Below, piece after piece: positions 52,593 to 64,000 of a stretch of 64,000 nt of DNA. The notes under the pieces were generated by a model. That model was given only the letters and a program-made list of their open reading frames with translations, made no database searches and was not told where the DNA came from. Every line of letters begins with the position of its first letter. Position 1 is the first letter of the stretch. The stretch comes from Bipolaris cookei (taxonomy: Eukaryota; Ascomycota; Dothideomycetes; Pleosporales; Pleosporaceae), in the NCBI GenBank assembly GCA_002286855.1, contig NRSV01000016.1, forward strand, positions 1-64,000. The letters are read 5' to 3'. The position numbers and the translations under genes were made by a program.

Positions 52593-55500
52593 TCAGCCAG
52601 CCATGTCTTTTCTTTTCACAATCGCTTGTTGCATCACTTCAATTCTTGTATACCCCTTCTTCTCGCCACGCTTCCACGACGATTGTTCTTTTACAGCGAT
52701 TTTGCTTTGGGGTTTGGGGTTTGGGCAGGTTACATACAATGACTCTGGCGCTCGCTCGCTCGCTTATGACGAACAAAACCACTGTCTAGAATAGGCAAAT
52801 CTTTGTTTTGTCGGAACGCGTAAATACATTTTTTAGACCAAGGGAATTTCTTGACGCAGCTACGGCCGAAACAGTTATTTTGTTTGATAGGAAATAATAA
52901 TGCCATAGAATCAACTTTTCTCCACACTACAAATATACATATCTCGCATTAGCCCCGACTAGGAATACTACTACTGTACCTCTTGCGTGCTACCTGCCCA
53001 CCTGGCCACCCTCTCTCACGGACCCGTGACCCTTGCACCTGGGTTAGCCCTAAAAATCCCAAATAACCGCATTCCGCTCGTCTCGACTCCACCGTGCACC
53101 GGCCGCCGGCGCCCCCATAACTCGTTTCTGCGCTAGAGCAAGCCACGGACTCGTATCCCGATATAGCAGGCCGAACAGTCAGCAAGCAAGTAACCAGTCA
53201 GTTTAGTTGGCCAGTTTACCAGCCTCATCAGCCTCTTGTTTTTTTTACGTCCGTCGTCACTGAAAGTCCGACATTTCCGCCAATGAAAGCAGGTTGGAAC
53301 GAGTAAGTTAGGCTGGTCGCCTATTTACATACTTACTGCATATATGCTACTGTAAGTATATACATGGCATTTCCCGTTTTCTACTCGCCCTGACCCCCAG
53401 TCCTACCTAGCTCCATGCAAAGAAGGGAAGAGAAAAACAAGGTCTCACATGTACATATCTTATTTTGCATCTCGCCTCTTTTTCAACTTTAAGATCCGAG
53501 ACATGAATCGGGGAATGGACAGGTGCATCGCTTGAAGCTTACTACTTTTCTTTCTTTTCTTTTTCGCCTTTTTTTTTGCTTCAAAGGGATGAATGCAGGA
53601 GCTGAATTGGGGGGGAATGGTGGACTAAGTATGGACTAAGTATGGTCCAGTGTACATCACGATTCTTACCCGACTTTCTTTCGCCTTTTTTTTTCTGACC
53701 CCACAGACTTGGGACAGCGAACATGGTGGAGTACTTAAAAAAGGGTCAAATGAGGTGGGGGAAGGGCAAGGGCCTATGTAGGTGATTGTGGTCCGGGAGC
53801 TGGAGTTATTTTGGTATCCATGTGTGGGGTTTTAGATTTGAGCCGGACTGGGCTGCAGGCTAGGGATGGGTATTACCATGTAGGGGGTAATGGTTAGTTT
53901 TATTTTTTTTCTATTCCTCTTAGAAAGAGAAAGAAAGAGAGAATAAGTGAGGAAATAAAACCAAGTGCCAATTTAAAGCAAGAGTACAGACGAAATGCAG
54001 GCCGGACAAGACTTCGAGACTGGGGAGAAGTAAAGTTGGTTGGTTATTGCTGCACATGCGGGACAGGTACCCGAACCCGACTTTCCTTGTAGCTAGCTCA
54101 CGTGTTCCCACCTCTTTCACAAGTGGAGCCTCTGCAGCAGCTAAAACCATGTCTTGCACTCAACACCACCACCACAAACAATTTTAGACACGCAGACCGC
54201 TTTCTTGAATCTCCCACTGCTGCAGCATCATTATCACTTAGCACCGCACACAAATAGCCCATCCCAAATGTCCGATGCCTAAAAAAATCTCTTCTGGGGG
54301 CCAAAACACCACATACTTACACACTTGTACACACTAGTCACCTCTTCTTTCCCCTCGCTAAAGTACTAGCCTACCTGTCCATGCTCCCCATCCCGCGTAT
54401 ACCTTGTTTTTTCACATACTCAATCGAAGCCAGCGGGTCTCCAGCTCCATCATAACCACGTACCGCATCGAACAAGGCCATGCACGAAAACCAGTGAAAT
54501 CGGCACACCTCACCTCATCCAGCCTAGCCCCGCCGCTTTTCCCACCTTCCCCGTAGTATATGTACATCTACTTGACCCAAGAATCTTTTTTTTTAAAAAA
54601 AAGACGATAATGGTCTAGAATAGGAAATGTCATGACATTTCGGGGAATCCCGTAGTCTAGTCTATGTAGCTTCGTTCTTTCGCCGCCACAAGCACATACA
54701 TGCATTCATAGTACGTAGTACGTTTGTGGTATGATTGTGGCGTAGTAGGCAAGTGGCGCAAAGATGAGTTTGGACAATGATGATGTATCACGTGAGGAGT
54801 GGCGTGGTGATGGCAAACGAAGAGAAGGAGTTTGGGACCGAAGTGGATGTTTTTTTTGGGGGGGGAGGAGGGAGGAAGGGACGGAATTGGGGCTAGGTGG
54901 TGGTGCGTACCGTGGTACGGTATGTACCCGTAGGACCGGGGGAAGATGGGTGTAGGATGTTACATGGCTTTGTAACGGTTGCTGCTCGGTTTTTTGGGGT
55001 TTTTTTTAAAGGTTTTTAGAGTGGTCTGAGGAGGGAGGTTGGTATACGAAGAGAAAGTGGTATGATAGTCGTACGTTTTTGACTGCGACAGGGGATATGA
55101 GTGATTGAGTTTTTCGGTTCGGGAAGGTGTGAGAACATGATGTGGGATGGAAAATGGTAGTATGCTAGAGATATGTGGTGGACAATAGTCGGGACATTTT
55201 GGTAACACGAGTAGCGATTTTAGATGGGAGATGAAACAAGCGGTATATTGCTAACATGATATTGCTTGTGATTGCAGAGACGAGTGGTTACAGGTTATGG
55301 TGTCATGAAATATCAATGAGTGATCCGAAATTAGACACTGGTATAGCGAAGGAAGGTTACAGAGAAGAGCTGGTTGCATATTCGCACTGAAAATGAAGAC
55401 GAAGTTTTCTTTTCTCGAGCACGTCCATGTCTGCTATTTCTTTGCTTTGGTGTTGGCGAAAGAAAAGAAAACGGATATGTATCAATCGGTGAAAAGTCAT

Positions 55501-55928
55501 CGGTATATCTTTTCTTTCTATGAATCCTCTTTGCTTTTTTTTACCAACGAGCTAAGGGATTGTAGTTGATCAATCAGGTATAAGTACACCAGGTGTTTGC
55601 TGTTTGCAAAGTTGAGAGATTACTCAAAAGTCCCCCGAAAAAGTATATCGACAAGTGGCACTCATCGGTCTCGCAGTATCCATCATGTCTAATTTTTTCG
55701 AATTACGTTTTATTCTACAAGAACGTCGCTTCTAAACAAAACATGCTGCAAAGGAAATCGTTACTTGTTCATCAAACTCATCCATCCCAACGCCATCACC
55801 GCATGCTTATTTCAATTCGTAAACCCCGTATCACCCTTTCCCTTCTCTTATCCCCCATAAAAACCCAAAACGCCAACCCAACCATGTTCTCATAACTCAT
55901 ACCTCGTACCTCATACCCCATTATCGCA
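52593..55928. other. Gene-free stretch downstream of the bZIP gene
   Basis: About 3.3 kb of mostly non-repetitive DNA with homopolymer T/A and G runs (for example near 54590 and 54850). Short frames lack any protein-like signal. It could hold non-coding RNA; nothing supports a specific call. Confidence 0.4.
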
Positions 55929-56399
55929 TCAACACTCTACCGTCGCGGCAAACGCTCCCGTCCCCTGCCCCTCGGGTGCCTCGACAAAATCCCCCTCGCC
56001 CAACAATCGGTCAAACATCAAACAGGCCGTAGCCAGATACCCGCCCTCGGTCCCATAATAACCCTTCGGCACAACCACGTTCTCGGCCCAAAACGCCGTC
56101 TTGCAATCGATGTGGTCACCATAGCCGTAGCATTGTTGGAGGCACTGCTGCGCCATTTGGGTTTTGTTGGAGGAGAAGGAGGGGTAGTATGCGCTGTAGA
56201 GGGAGGCGTCGGCGGTGCCGGGGGCAGGCAGGAAGGACTGGTTGTTGTTGTTGCTGGGCGGGGCGAGAGGGGTGACGGTGCAGGAGGAGGGGATGGGTAC
56301 GATTGCTGGGCCGCCTGCTCGCGGGGTGAGGTTGGATGTTGGGAGGGCGGAGGCGAGGGAGCAGAGTGCTACTGCTGTTGTTGTGAAGATGGTGCGCAT
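55929..56399 (-). CDS. Small secreted protein with six mature cysteines (156 aa)
   Basis: I start at 56399 because the next 18 residues form a clean signal peptide (MRTIFTTTAVALCSLASA), whereas the longer ORF from 56591 begins with unrelated leader sequence. The mature protein has six cysteines (one in SSCTV, CLQQC, DCK, TAC, and the final C). It also has motifs AYYPSFSSNKT, CLQQCYGYG and FWAENVVVPKGYYGTEGG, which look like a conserved ascomycete secreted family with no known activity. Three disulfides are possible. An effector or cell-wall role is speculative. Confidence 0.8.
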   Translation of the reverse strand: MRTIFTTTAVALCSLASALPTSNLTPRAGGPAIVPIPSSCTVTPLAPPSNNNNQSFLPAPGTADASLYSAYYPSFSSNKTQMAQQCLQQCYGYGDHIDCKTAFWAENVVVPKGYYGTEGGYLATACLMFDRLLGEGDFVEAPEGQGTGAFAATVEC

Positions 56400-57370
56400 G
56401 GTGAGTGTTGTGATGACGAATTCGCAGAACGACGCGGCAAGGTTGGAACGGTCGGAAAGTAGCGGGATTTTTTTTATCGATTTCCTGTAGAGGTGGGGAG
56501 GGTTATAACTCGTACTTGACGCAGGTCTATATGCATGTTTATTGACTGTGGCTGTGATGTCAATGTAGATCCGACCGAACCAGCCTCGCACTTTCAGGGT
56601 TCAGCCGCAACGTCGTGCATACCAGCATTTAGCCTGGCAGAGATCAGCGCTCGAAATCCTCCTATGATGTGACTGCTTCCTGCAACGTCTGTCAGTTTTG
56701 CTCGTACTTGTGCTCAAAGAGGGTGATGCAATAGTCTACTTGATTTGATCGGCAGTGGCGCTCGAGTCCCGAATGATGTCAAGCGCATTCGCGACGTTGC
56801 ATTACGCTTGCACTTGTCTAGGGTATGCAACAACTCGCTTGGGTATCCTAGACGGGGAGACACGTTTTATTCTATTTGGGGCGTATAATGTCTCAGTCCG
56901 GACCATGTCCGCTGTATTGTGTTGAGCGATAGTATCGTGAGTGAGGTGTTAGAATAATTGTTGAGGAATAACGTGGTATTGCTAAAGCTGAGATGCAGAG
57001 CAGATTTCGTAATCTCTGATCAGGGCATGACATCCCATCCAATGAAAATGCGCGGCATTGCTCTGTCTTGACTTGTACCATGATTTTTGAGTTGGTAAAA
57101 AAAAACGATTCCACATGCCTTGCCATTCCCATGTGACTCCAAATAGCCTATTCCACTTTGATATTCATAAAGCGTTATAATACGAGCGGCTTATAGAGAA
57201 ATGTGAAATTCGTTGAAGTGATGTGACGGAGTCACTAGATTATATTTGACGAAAGGGAGTAAAGAGTTGCTGGAGAGCGATGGTTACGAGAAATTGGGTT
57301 ATGTCAAAAGGAAGACTGTGATCGAGTGGAGACGAATTGTGTTTGAGGGGCTGAGATTTAATATGGTTAA
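56400..57370. other. Gene-free stretch upstream of the small secreted protein
   Basis: Promoter side of the preceding gene, then unassigned DNA. No gene seen. Confidence 0.45.
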
Positions 57371-57625
57371 TGTTGAATGGACTCTGTAGCTAGCTAACAT
57401 AAGCGTGAACCGGGTTCAAACAGCAAGGTACGAAACATGTGCACACGGGGCTAAAGAGGGTTTGCACGAATCCGGAAGGTTTGCCAAAAGACTGGTGTGT
57501 GTGTTCAAAATTCTTCTTCTTGCCTATCTACACGCGTACAAGGTTCACTTCTTATGCTCTCTGCTATGTGCGGGGTAGAGCTTCCGAGCCATCCGATCGC
57601 TGTAATCTTATTACTTATATGGACA
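57371..57625. repeat. Dispersed repeat R1, copy 2
   Basis: Runs from TTGAATGGACTCTGTAGC to TTACTTATATGGACA and matches 6353-6608 in the same orientation. Substitutions such as GGGCGC to GGGTTC and GCGCG to CACAC are transitions. Confidence 0.7.
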
Positions 57626-59890
57626 GTCAGAGAGGGCATACAAGGGAGAATGGGTGAGAAGTACAAAGAAAGAGGGTCTGAGAATACGCCTGGTGTATAA
57701 TTTTAAGAGTGAGTAGATACGCACATATTACGATGACAAAGCCGACGAATTTCTTGCATTGGCAAAAGGTTGAATTGATACGAACATAGCACATCATACT
57801 AAACTATGCTGACATTAACTCATTTACTGTTGGGTGCTTGAAGTGAATGTTGGGGAGTGAACTTTTTACTATGTTCATATCAGCTGGTTCATTTGACAAA
57901 TCCAAAATCATATTACAAAGGTGGATTAGTATCCAGAGAAAATGTTGATTCAATGAGTGATTGAATGTAATCATGGCATATCATCGAAAGTCGTTAAATT
58001 CATGTCGTGGAATGTAACTATAAGTGTGACATTTTTTTTTCCAAAAAAAAGTAAATCATATACGAAACAGTTCAACACGATTTTGAACTGCATTGAGCAA
58101 AAATAGCCTGGACTGTCAACGTAATATTTCCCACTTCTTATTAAAGAGACATTCAATTTTCACTATGACATCTACTGTTTAATGTACCTGCATACCCATT
58201 TTATCAGTCCATTTCTTGGAAGCGCACATCACGTGACTGACTCTTGGCATATCTGGCAGTATGACTACTATCATCAATATAGTCATGACCATTTCAACTT
58301 ATCGCACAGGGACTATATTAAAAATTGGCAAGAACCATAATAGGGAATACAACAACCTCACAGATGATCTTGGAAAGACCATCCCGAGTATTCTCCCTGC
58401 TCAAATCTTACAGACTGCCAAGCAAGACCACGTGTTCTAGAACAAAGCGAACATTTCCAGACTTCTTCCACATACCAGGAGTACGACAGCGTACTAATAT
58501 TAGTCTCCCAGGCATGAATTCGGCCTTTGCAGTTGTTTCTGCAGCCTATATCGAGTACATACTAAGCGTGTCACATTGGACAGGCCTTGGGATGAATTTG
58601 AGACTGGTGGTGTTTACGTTGGAGCAAGGGGACTGTCCACGTGACAGTACGTAAGTAGACAGATGCAGAAAAAGCAAGGGGATCTCCTGATGCGGTGGCA
58701 GACAGGTTGGTTTTAATAACATGTAATAAGGTAGGACCGTTGTTGAGAGAGCCTGACGCGATTACCTTTGTTTTTCTCCCAGGACTGGGGGGGGGAAGTG
58801 AATAAGCCGTAGAAAGCTAATATTTGGGCCAGGCAGTGTCGGCAGTAAGCACATCGCTGGCAGGCTGAAACTCGTGTTGCGGGATGCTGGACAAGGCCGA
58901 GAAGATGACGAGGTGTCGTTAATAAGTAAATGAACAGGTTGGTTGGGCCGAACGCCACACCGTAAACGGCCGTACAGTATACGAGGCTAACATTCGGGGC
59001 TTTGGAGGGGAAGATTGGGACAATGGAGAGAAAGTAGTATTCAGACGTTACAGTCTTGTATTCATGCGGGCGACTGCGCCACAGGAATGCTGATGACAGC
59101 GACACGGGACACGTTTCGAAGGGCCCGGTCGATGGACAAACAATGACAGGCAGCGAAGGGGCTCAGTCGGGAGGTGGGTCTGACAGGAAACAAAGTGTGA
59201 GGCGCATTGGACTAGACGAGATATGAACGAGTGTTGTCAATAGTATGTGCATGTGGGAAAAAGAGCCGGGGCTAGTGTGGAGAGCATAAAGGTGCATGAC
59301 TATTATGGGTGATGAAAAAGGAGCAGCATGGTGTGTGTGACCATGAGTAGGGAAGCGAAGTGGATATGGCAGGACTGAATCGAAACGTTTATGCAGATAT
59401 GGGTAGCGTAGTCATGTCGATCTGGTTGTTGGAGTAAGTAGATAGTTGGATAGTTGGATGGTTGGATGGCGTTGGAGGCATGGTGATGGTGGTTGGGCTA
59501 GCGATTGTGGTCAACGACGCTATCAAAGGAGAAGATTGTGCAGTCGGAACCGAAATCAACAGCCAAGTGACTGGAAAGGGAAGTGCCATGAGGACTAATT
59601 AGGCTGAGTGAGAGGATCGGCAGGCGCTGTGAGGGCCCCGAGCTCTGTGTGTTTGTGTGGTACGGTGGTGCCTGCCTTTTGTATCCGGGGGGAAGGATGG
59701 AGCTTGAGCCTGATTAGTGCTATGTACACGGTATGTATGTCGTCTTGGGCACGGCAGTTGTGGCAGTTGTGGCAGGTGCGGGAGTGGTATTTGGTGCAGC
59801 AGCGGCGTTGGGATTGACAACGGCGTGCAAAAGGTTGCTTTTTGTCGCCGATGACGGCAAACGGCTGTGCCTGCAAAGTGCGCAACAACC

Positions 59891-59922
<32 letters not shown>

Positions 59923-62320
59923 CGGCGCTGGCAGCAGACGCGGGTTGATAGCCATGGCATGGGGCACAGACAGGGGCTGATCCATGTCCCGCACGACACA
60001 GCAGGCCACGCACAAGCGGGCAAGGCACCAAGCTGGGAGCGGCGAGCAGAAGCCAAAACCGCCCGCCTGTCCTAGGCCGAACCTTGGGCCTTGTCAGTGG
60101 TAGGAAGAGTCGACGAAAAAAAACATGTGCTCCAGTCACAAAAGACTCTGCTAATGCAGGCGCGAGCACCACTTGGCTGCACAGGAGGGGAAGATTGAAA
60201 GGGTACGAAGGAATGGTAGCGGGCGAGGGCGTGATTGAAGGGGCTGAGTGGCACCCTGACCCTGCATCTAATTCCATGTAGGTACGTTGGAGCAATGTCG
60301 GTGCGAAACATTGGGAGCAAATGCAATTCCCCATACTACAAATGAATGTATACATAGTGAGCAAACTCGAACAAGCCATGTCAGCAGCGGACGGAAGATT
60401 GGGCGGAATCATGGTCCTTGTCAAGCCAACCGTCATGGCCCAGGAAAGGCTCTCACCTGAATGACGGGGCGCCGGGGAGACACATGGGGGGAGAGGGCAG
60501 AGATCAGCGTCATTCGCCGCCAGGAGCGGGTCCCGTGTTTTGCCGAAATGAAGGGCCCAGCAATGTTGCTCTGTCATTGGCCGGTTTGCCGAGTGTTCCC
60601 TGACCCAGCACCTGGCGAGGCTGCCCACCGTGATAGAGACGGGCGAGAGAAACGATCAGCGAGCGTGTCTAGACTGCAGCCTCTGTGTCGCATCATCGCC
60701 ATGGCCTCTGCTGCCGCCAACACCAACGCCGTCGCCCTCGCCGCCGCTTCTGCGCATCTTGCCAGCTTGGGGGGAGAGAACCGGGGTTGCCCGTCCCCCC
60801 ATCCCCTTCCCTAGTGCTGTTTGATCACACAACCGACAGCCGTCTGCACGACCAGGGCTCTGCCGGCCAGGTGCAAATTAATCCGCATCCACAAGCACAA
60901 CAGTGGCCGCCGACTGCAATTTGCACGCCGTATGCTATAGGCGGGCACGACGTGTGCGTGTGGCCACAGCCGCTGCGCCTGGTTGCCCTCTCCTTCCCTC
61001 TCCCTCGCCTGCCTCGCCCGCAACTTAACTGCCTTCACCATTTTGCGTCTGTCAAGCCTTCACTACCGTTCGACGAGCGCAACCGACGACGCGACTACGC
61101 CTCGTTGAGCAAAGCGGCGTTATATTTGGCCACTATCGAATATCGAATGCACACACCCGCCGCGCCAAACCCTGCCTTTTCCCGTCCTGGAAGCTCCCAA
61201 GCCACCGCTAGTCACGAGCTGCTGGAGCCCTTGGTTCTCCTGCAGGGTGCACACGTTAGCCACGCTTGACCCTGCCAGCCGTCGTTTTGGCCTCGACACC
61301 TGGGCGACATCTGCTGCTGACGCCGGCATTGCCCTTCTCCCTCTTCACCGTCCCGTCGCCCGCGCTCCCTCCCCAAGCCGACTCTTCCTCACCCTCAGCC
61401 GACAATCCTCACCGGGCCCTTTCCTCCACCGACACTGCGCGCATATCCAAGCCGCCCGTTGCTTCAACCCCCCTCCCGTGGCGCCCCTTCGACAAGCCCG
61501 CAGCCTTACGCTCTCTCTACCCTTCCCTCCTTCCCTCACCACCCACAGATTCTCCGAATCACAGACGCTCCTTTGAATACCACCTCTGCACCCGCATTCG
61601 CACCTCCGCCGTAATCAGCCCCTTGCTTCTTGCCAACCGTCGCCCTCGTTCCTTTTTACCAACACAAGCTCCGCACTCCAACGCGCGCTTCAGCCCCGCT
61701 GGACCCATTCAAGACGCGCAAGCCTCCCCGTTAGCCAGGAACAAAGCAACTCCACCCTGTCGCAACCTCATCGCCACTCTGCCCACTCTGCGCCCATCGT
61801 CGTTGTTCTCGAACGCATCCTGGATCCCGTGTCCTGATCGACGACTGCGACGCTTTGCTCTACACTCGGTTGCCGGTTGACGTCCACCTGTCTACCAAAC
61901 TCTTGTTTGACGCTGGTCCGTACTGTGCATCCGACCCTGCGTGACGACTGCCTTCTGGAACCTGTCACTGTCAAACATGACGGCATAGATTTCGCGACAA
62001 CCTTCAGATCCATTACGACGACGCCATCACTACACTTGCTGGTGCTTTTGCGTTAATTCTAGCTGCACTGACAGTCTAGTGAGTGACGTTGCCCTTGTCG
62101 CACCCCCCTTAGGCATCATACTGACAGACAACAGGTCCATTCGTTACCCACATTGACAATCGTCAAGTCCACTCGTTTTACCATAACCCTGACAGTGTGT
62201 TCTCCTAACCACTCCAATTCCACGCGTCGTGACCTGACAACCCTTAGGCTCCAAAGGCTTTCGCCTTTAACTATCCGCTAGACACCTAATCATCCACAGC
62301 ACGGGGACATAATCGTAAAT
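57626..62320. other. Long gene-poor stretch before the Pro/Glu-rich gene
   Basis: About 4.7 kb with many overlapping short frames but no family resemblance. It contains a (CAG/CAA)n tract at about 59892-59921 and pyrimidine-rich DNA from 61250 to 62320, typical of a long promoter and 5' leader. I call no gene here. Confidence 0.45.
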
Positions 62321-64000
62321 ATGCCACGATCTTCAACCATCTGGGCGGCTGCCCTCTTCATAGCTAGCATGTCTGGCTCCGGCCCACTGCTCACCACTGC
62401 CGAGGCCATGCCCGCACCAGGACCTGGACAAGCACAGGATCGCCCTCGATACTACTTTCCACGCCACGTGAAGCGACTAGATGATACTGACGCGAGCGCA
62501 CCACCATCGTCTTCTCCGTTGCCATCTCCCTCCTCGGAACAAAGCACCTCTGGCCAGCTCTCGTCACGTCAGCTTGATTTCTCCTCTTTTATTGAGTCTC
62601 TATTCCGTGGCTCATCTGACAAGTCGGCGCTGTCAACTTCGTCGGATCCTGTCGTTAACAAAAACGATGTCGATGTTACTCCCAATGCCCCATTGGAGGT
62701 TCTTTCAACGCTGCCCCCAATCAACTCTACTGCACCTTCGTCTCCATCTGGTGCCCCTGAGCCTACGACCGACAGCCCGGCTCCCTCGGTGCAGGTGCCC
62801 ACCTCTACACCCAATCTTTCTCCATTGCCGTCGCCTGAGCCGCAGCCCAGTCCGTCACCATCGCCTGAACCTCAGCCCACTCCATCGCCTGAGCCAAAGC
62901 CGGAGTCTCAACCCACTCCTGAGCCTCAGCCTACTCCATCGCCGTCGCCGTCGCCATCACCTGCGCCAGAGTCTTCTCAATCCCCAGTGCCTGAGCCTGA
63001 ACCCACTCCAGAGCCAAAACCGGAGCCTATCCCATCTCCTGAGCCTGAACCCCAGCCTGCTCCATCGCCATCGTTGTCGCCTGAGTCTACTCCGTCGCCA
63101 TCGCTGTCGCCTGAGTCTACTCCGTCGCCATCACCATCGCCATCACCAAAGCCTGAGCCTGAACCTACTCCAGAGCCAAAGCCGGAGCCTAGCCCATCTC
63201 CGGAGCCTGAACCCCAGCCTGCTCCGTCGCCATCACCTGCGCCTGGGCCTTCTCAATCCCCAGTGCCTGAGCCTGAACCCACTCCAGAGCCAAAGCCTGA
63301 GCCTAGCCCATCTCCTGAGCCTGAACCCCAGCCTGCTCCGTCGCCATCGCCATCACCTGCGCCTGAGCCTTCTCAATCCCCAGTGCCTGAGCCTGAACCC
63401 ACTCCAGAGCCAAAACCGGAGCCTAGTCCATCTCCTGAGCCTGAACCCCAGCCTGCTCCATCGCCATCGTTGTCGCCTGAGCCCCAGCCCACTCTATCGC
63501 CTGAGCCCAAGCCGGAGCCTAAATCTACTCCTTTGCCTGAGCCATCGCCGGAGCCTCAGCCCAGTCCCTCGCCGAAGCCGGAGCCTCAGCCTACTCCATC
63601 GCAGGAGCCTTCGTCTACTGTTGTAGCGCAGCCATCCTCAGCTGGCTCGACAGGCGGTCTTCCCTCGGTGATTGTTCAGCCTACTTCATCTCCTGAGCCT
63701 GAGCCAAAGCCCAGCCCGTCCCCAGAGCCTGAGCCAAAGCCTGAGCCTCAACCCACTCCTGAGCCATCACCGGAGCCTGAACCCCAGCCTACGCCCATTC
63801 TTCCAATCTTTGGTTCTACCGGTCTGCTTCCCAACATCATTGTGCTGCCTACGCCTTCTATCCCGAGCCCATCATCTACTCCGGATGACCAATTGTCAGA
63901 TGTTGTGAAGCCAACTTCCGATGCGCCCGTCTCAAGCCCTACTGCTACGACTGGGGGATTGCCCGATATCATTGTGTCGCCCACTCAGAACACTCCATCG
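62321..64000 (+). CDS. Large Pro/Glu/Ser-rich secreted protein, N-terminal part (runs off window)
   Basis: The ORF opens at 62321 and stays open to the window edge (560 codons). The signal sequence (about residues 1-31: IWAAALFIASMSGSG, then LLTTAEA) is followed by a propeptide ending YYFPRHVKR, a Kex2-type site. From about residue 160 the sequence is dominated by PSPEPEPTPEPKPEP-type repeats, with a longer repeated block containing SQSPVPEPEPTPEPK spaced about 275 and 120 bp at the DNA level. The end seen here repeats a GLLPNIIVLPTPS / GLPDIIVSPTQ motif. A cell-wall or extracellular mucin-like role is inferred; no catalytic domain is visible yet. Confidence 0.8.
   Translation, partial: MPRSSTIWAAALFIASMSGSGPLLTTAEAMPAPGPGQAQDRPRYYFPRHVKRLDDTDASAPPSSSPLPSPSSEQSTSGQLSSRQLDFSSFIESLFRGSSDKSALSTSSDPVVNKNDVDVTPNAPLEVLSTLPPINSTAPSSPSGAPEPTTDSPAPSVQVPTSTPNLSPLPSPEPQPSPSPSPEPQPTPSPEPKPESQPTPEPQPTPSPSPSPSPAPESSQSPVPEPEPTPEPKPEPIPSPEPEPQPAPSPSLSPESTPSPSLSPESTPSPSPSPSPKPEPEPTPEPKPEPSPSPEPEPQPAPSPSPAPGPSQSPVPEPEPTPEPKPEPSPSPEPEPQPAPSPSPSPAPEPSQSPVPEPEPTPEPKPEPSPSPEPEPQPAPSPSLSPEPQPTLSPEPKPEPKSTPLPEPSPEPQPSPSPKPEPQPTPSQEPSSTVVAQPSSAGSTGGLPSVIVQPTSSPEPEPKPSPSPEPEPKPEPQPTPEPSPEPEPQPTPILPIFGSTGLLPNIIVLPTPSIPSPSSTPDDQLSDVVKPTSDAPVSSPTATTGGLPDIIVSPTQNTPS

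Noticed and set aside
59720..60628. 302-residue minus-strand frame
   Set aside because: Composition changes along its length, it spans a CAG tract giving poly-Cys, and several overlapping frames are equally open. No family resemblance.
62481..63626. 381-residue frame rich in Arg/Leu/Ser
   Set aside because: It is an out-of-frame shadow of the Pro/Glu-rich secreted protein starting at 62321.

Overview
The window is fungal nuclear DNA, most probably from a filamentous ascomycete of the Pleosporales (Dothideomycetes). This is inferred from short GT-AG introns of about 48-65 nt with CTAAC-type branch points, the gene families present (mitochondrial Lon, ThrE/Prm10-like transporter, YAP-like bZIP, HET-domain protein), and heavy nesting of Fot1/pogo-type elements whose in-frame stops mostly look like C-to-T changes, as repeat-induced point mutation (RIP) would produce. 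No species is claimed.

Layout. 1-18.6 kb is a transposon-rich accessory block: a copia 3' end with LTR, two tail-to-tail Fot1/pogo elements (one with an intact transposase), a hAT remnant carrying a 199-bp MITE with an 8-bp target duplication, mosaic transposase pieces, two decayed gene remnants, and a 595-bp foldback. Inside it sits the most interesting locus, at 12.8-15.8 kb: a secreted precursor peptide with four exact 21-residue repeats ending in Lys-Arg, divergent from an intact four-exon UstYa-family (DUF3328) gene with both HxxHC motifs. This is the core gene pair of dikaritin/victorin-type fungal RiPP pathways. 19.2-29.1 kb is housekeeping DNA: a 1197-residue atypical kinase and mitochondrial Lon protease. 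29.8-35.6 kb is a second transposon island: a PIF/Harbinger copy, then a pogo-type element that contains a solo LTR that in turn contains a copia LTR palindrome.

36-43.2 kb holds a low-complexity secreted protein, a decayed HET-domain gene split by a 393-bp pogo-derived MITE, and a GNAT acetyltransferase. 44.5-64 kb is gene-sparse but has little repeat content: a ThrE/Prm10-like transporter, a bZIP factor between two long gene-free flanks, a small cysteine-containing secreted protein, and the start of a large Pro/Glu/Ser-rich secreted protein that runs off the window.

How the genes might work together. Only the 12.8-15.8 kb pair looks like a functional unit. The precursor would enter the secretory pathway, be cut by Kex2-type protease at Lys-Arg, and be modified by the membrane-anchored UstYa-like oxidase. 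No tyrosinase, methyltransferase, second UstYa gene or transporter was seen beside it, so the locus is either minimal or relies on genes elsewhere, as reported for victorin. All gene models, intron positions and functions here come from reading the sequence and were not tested by database search.
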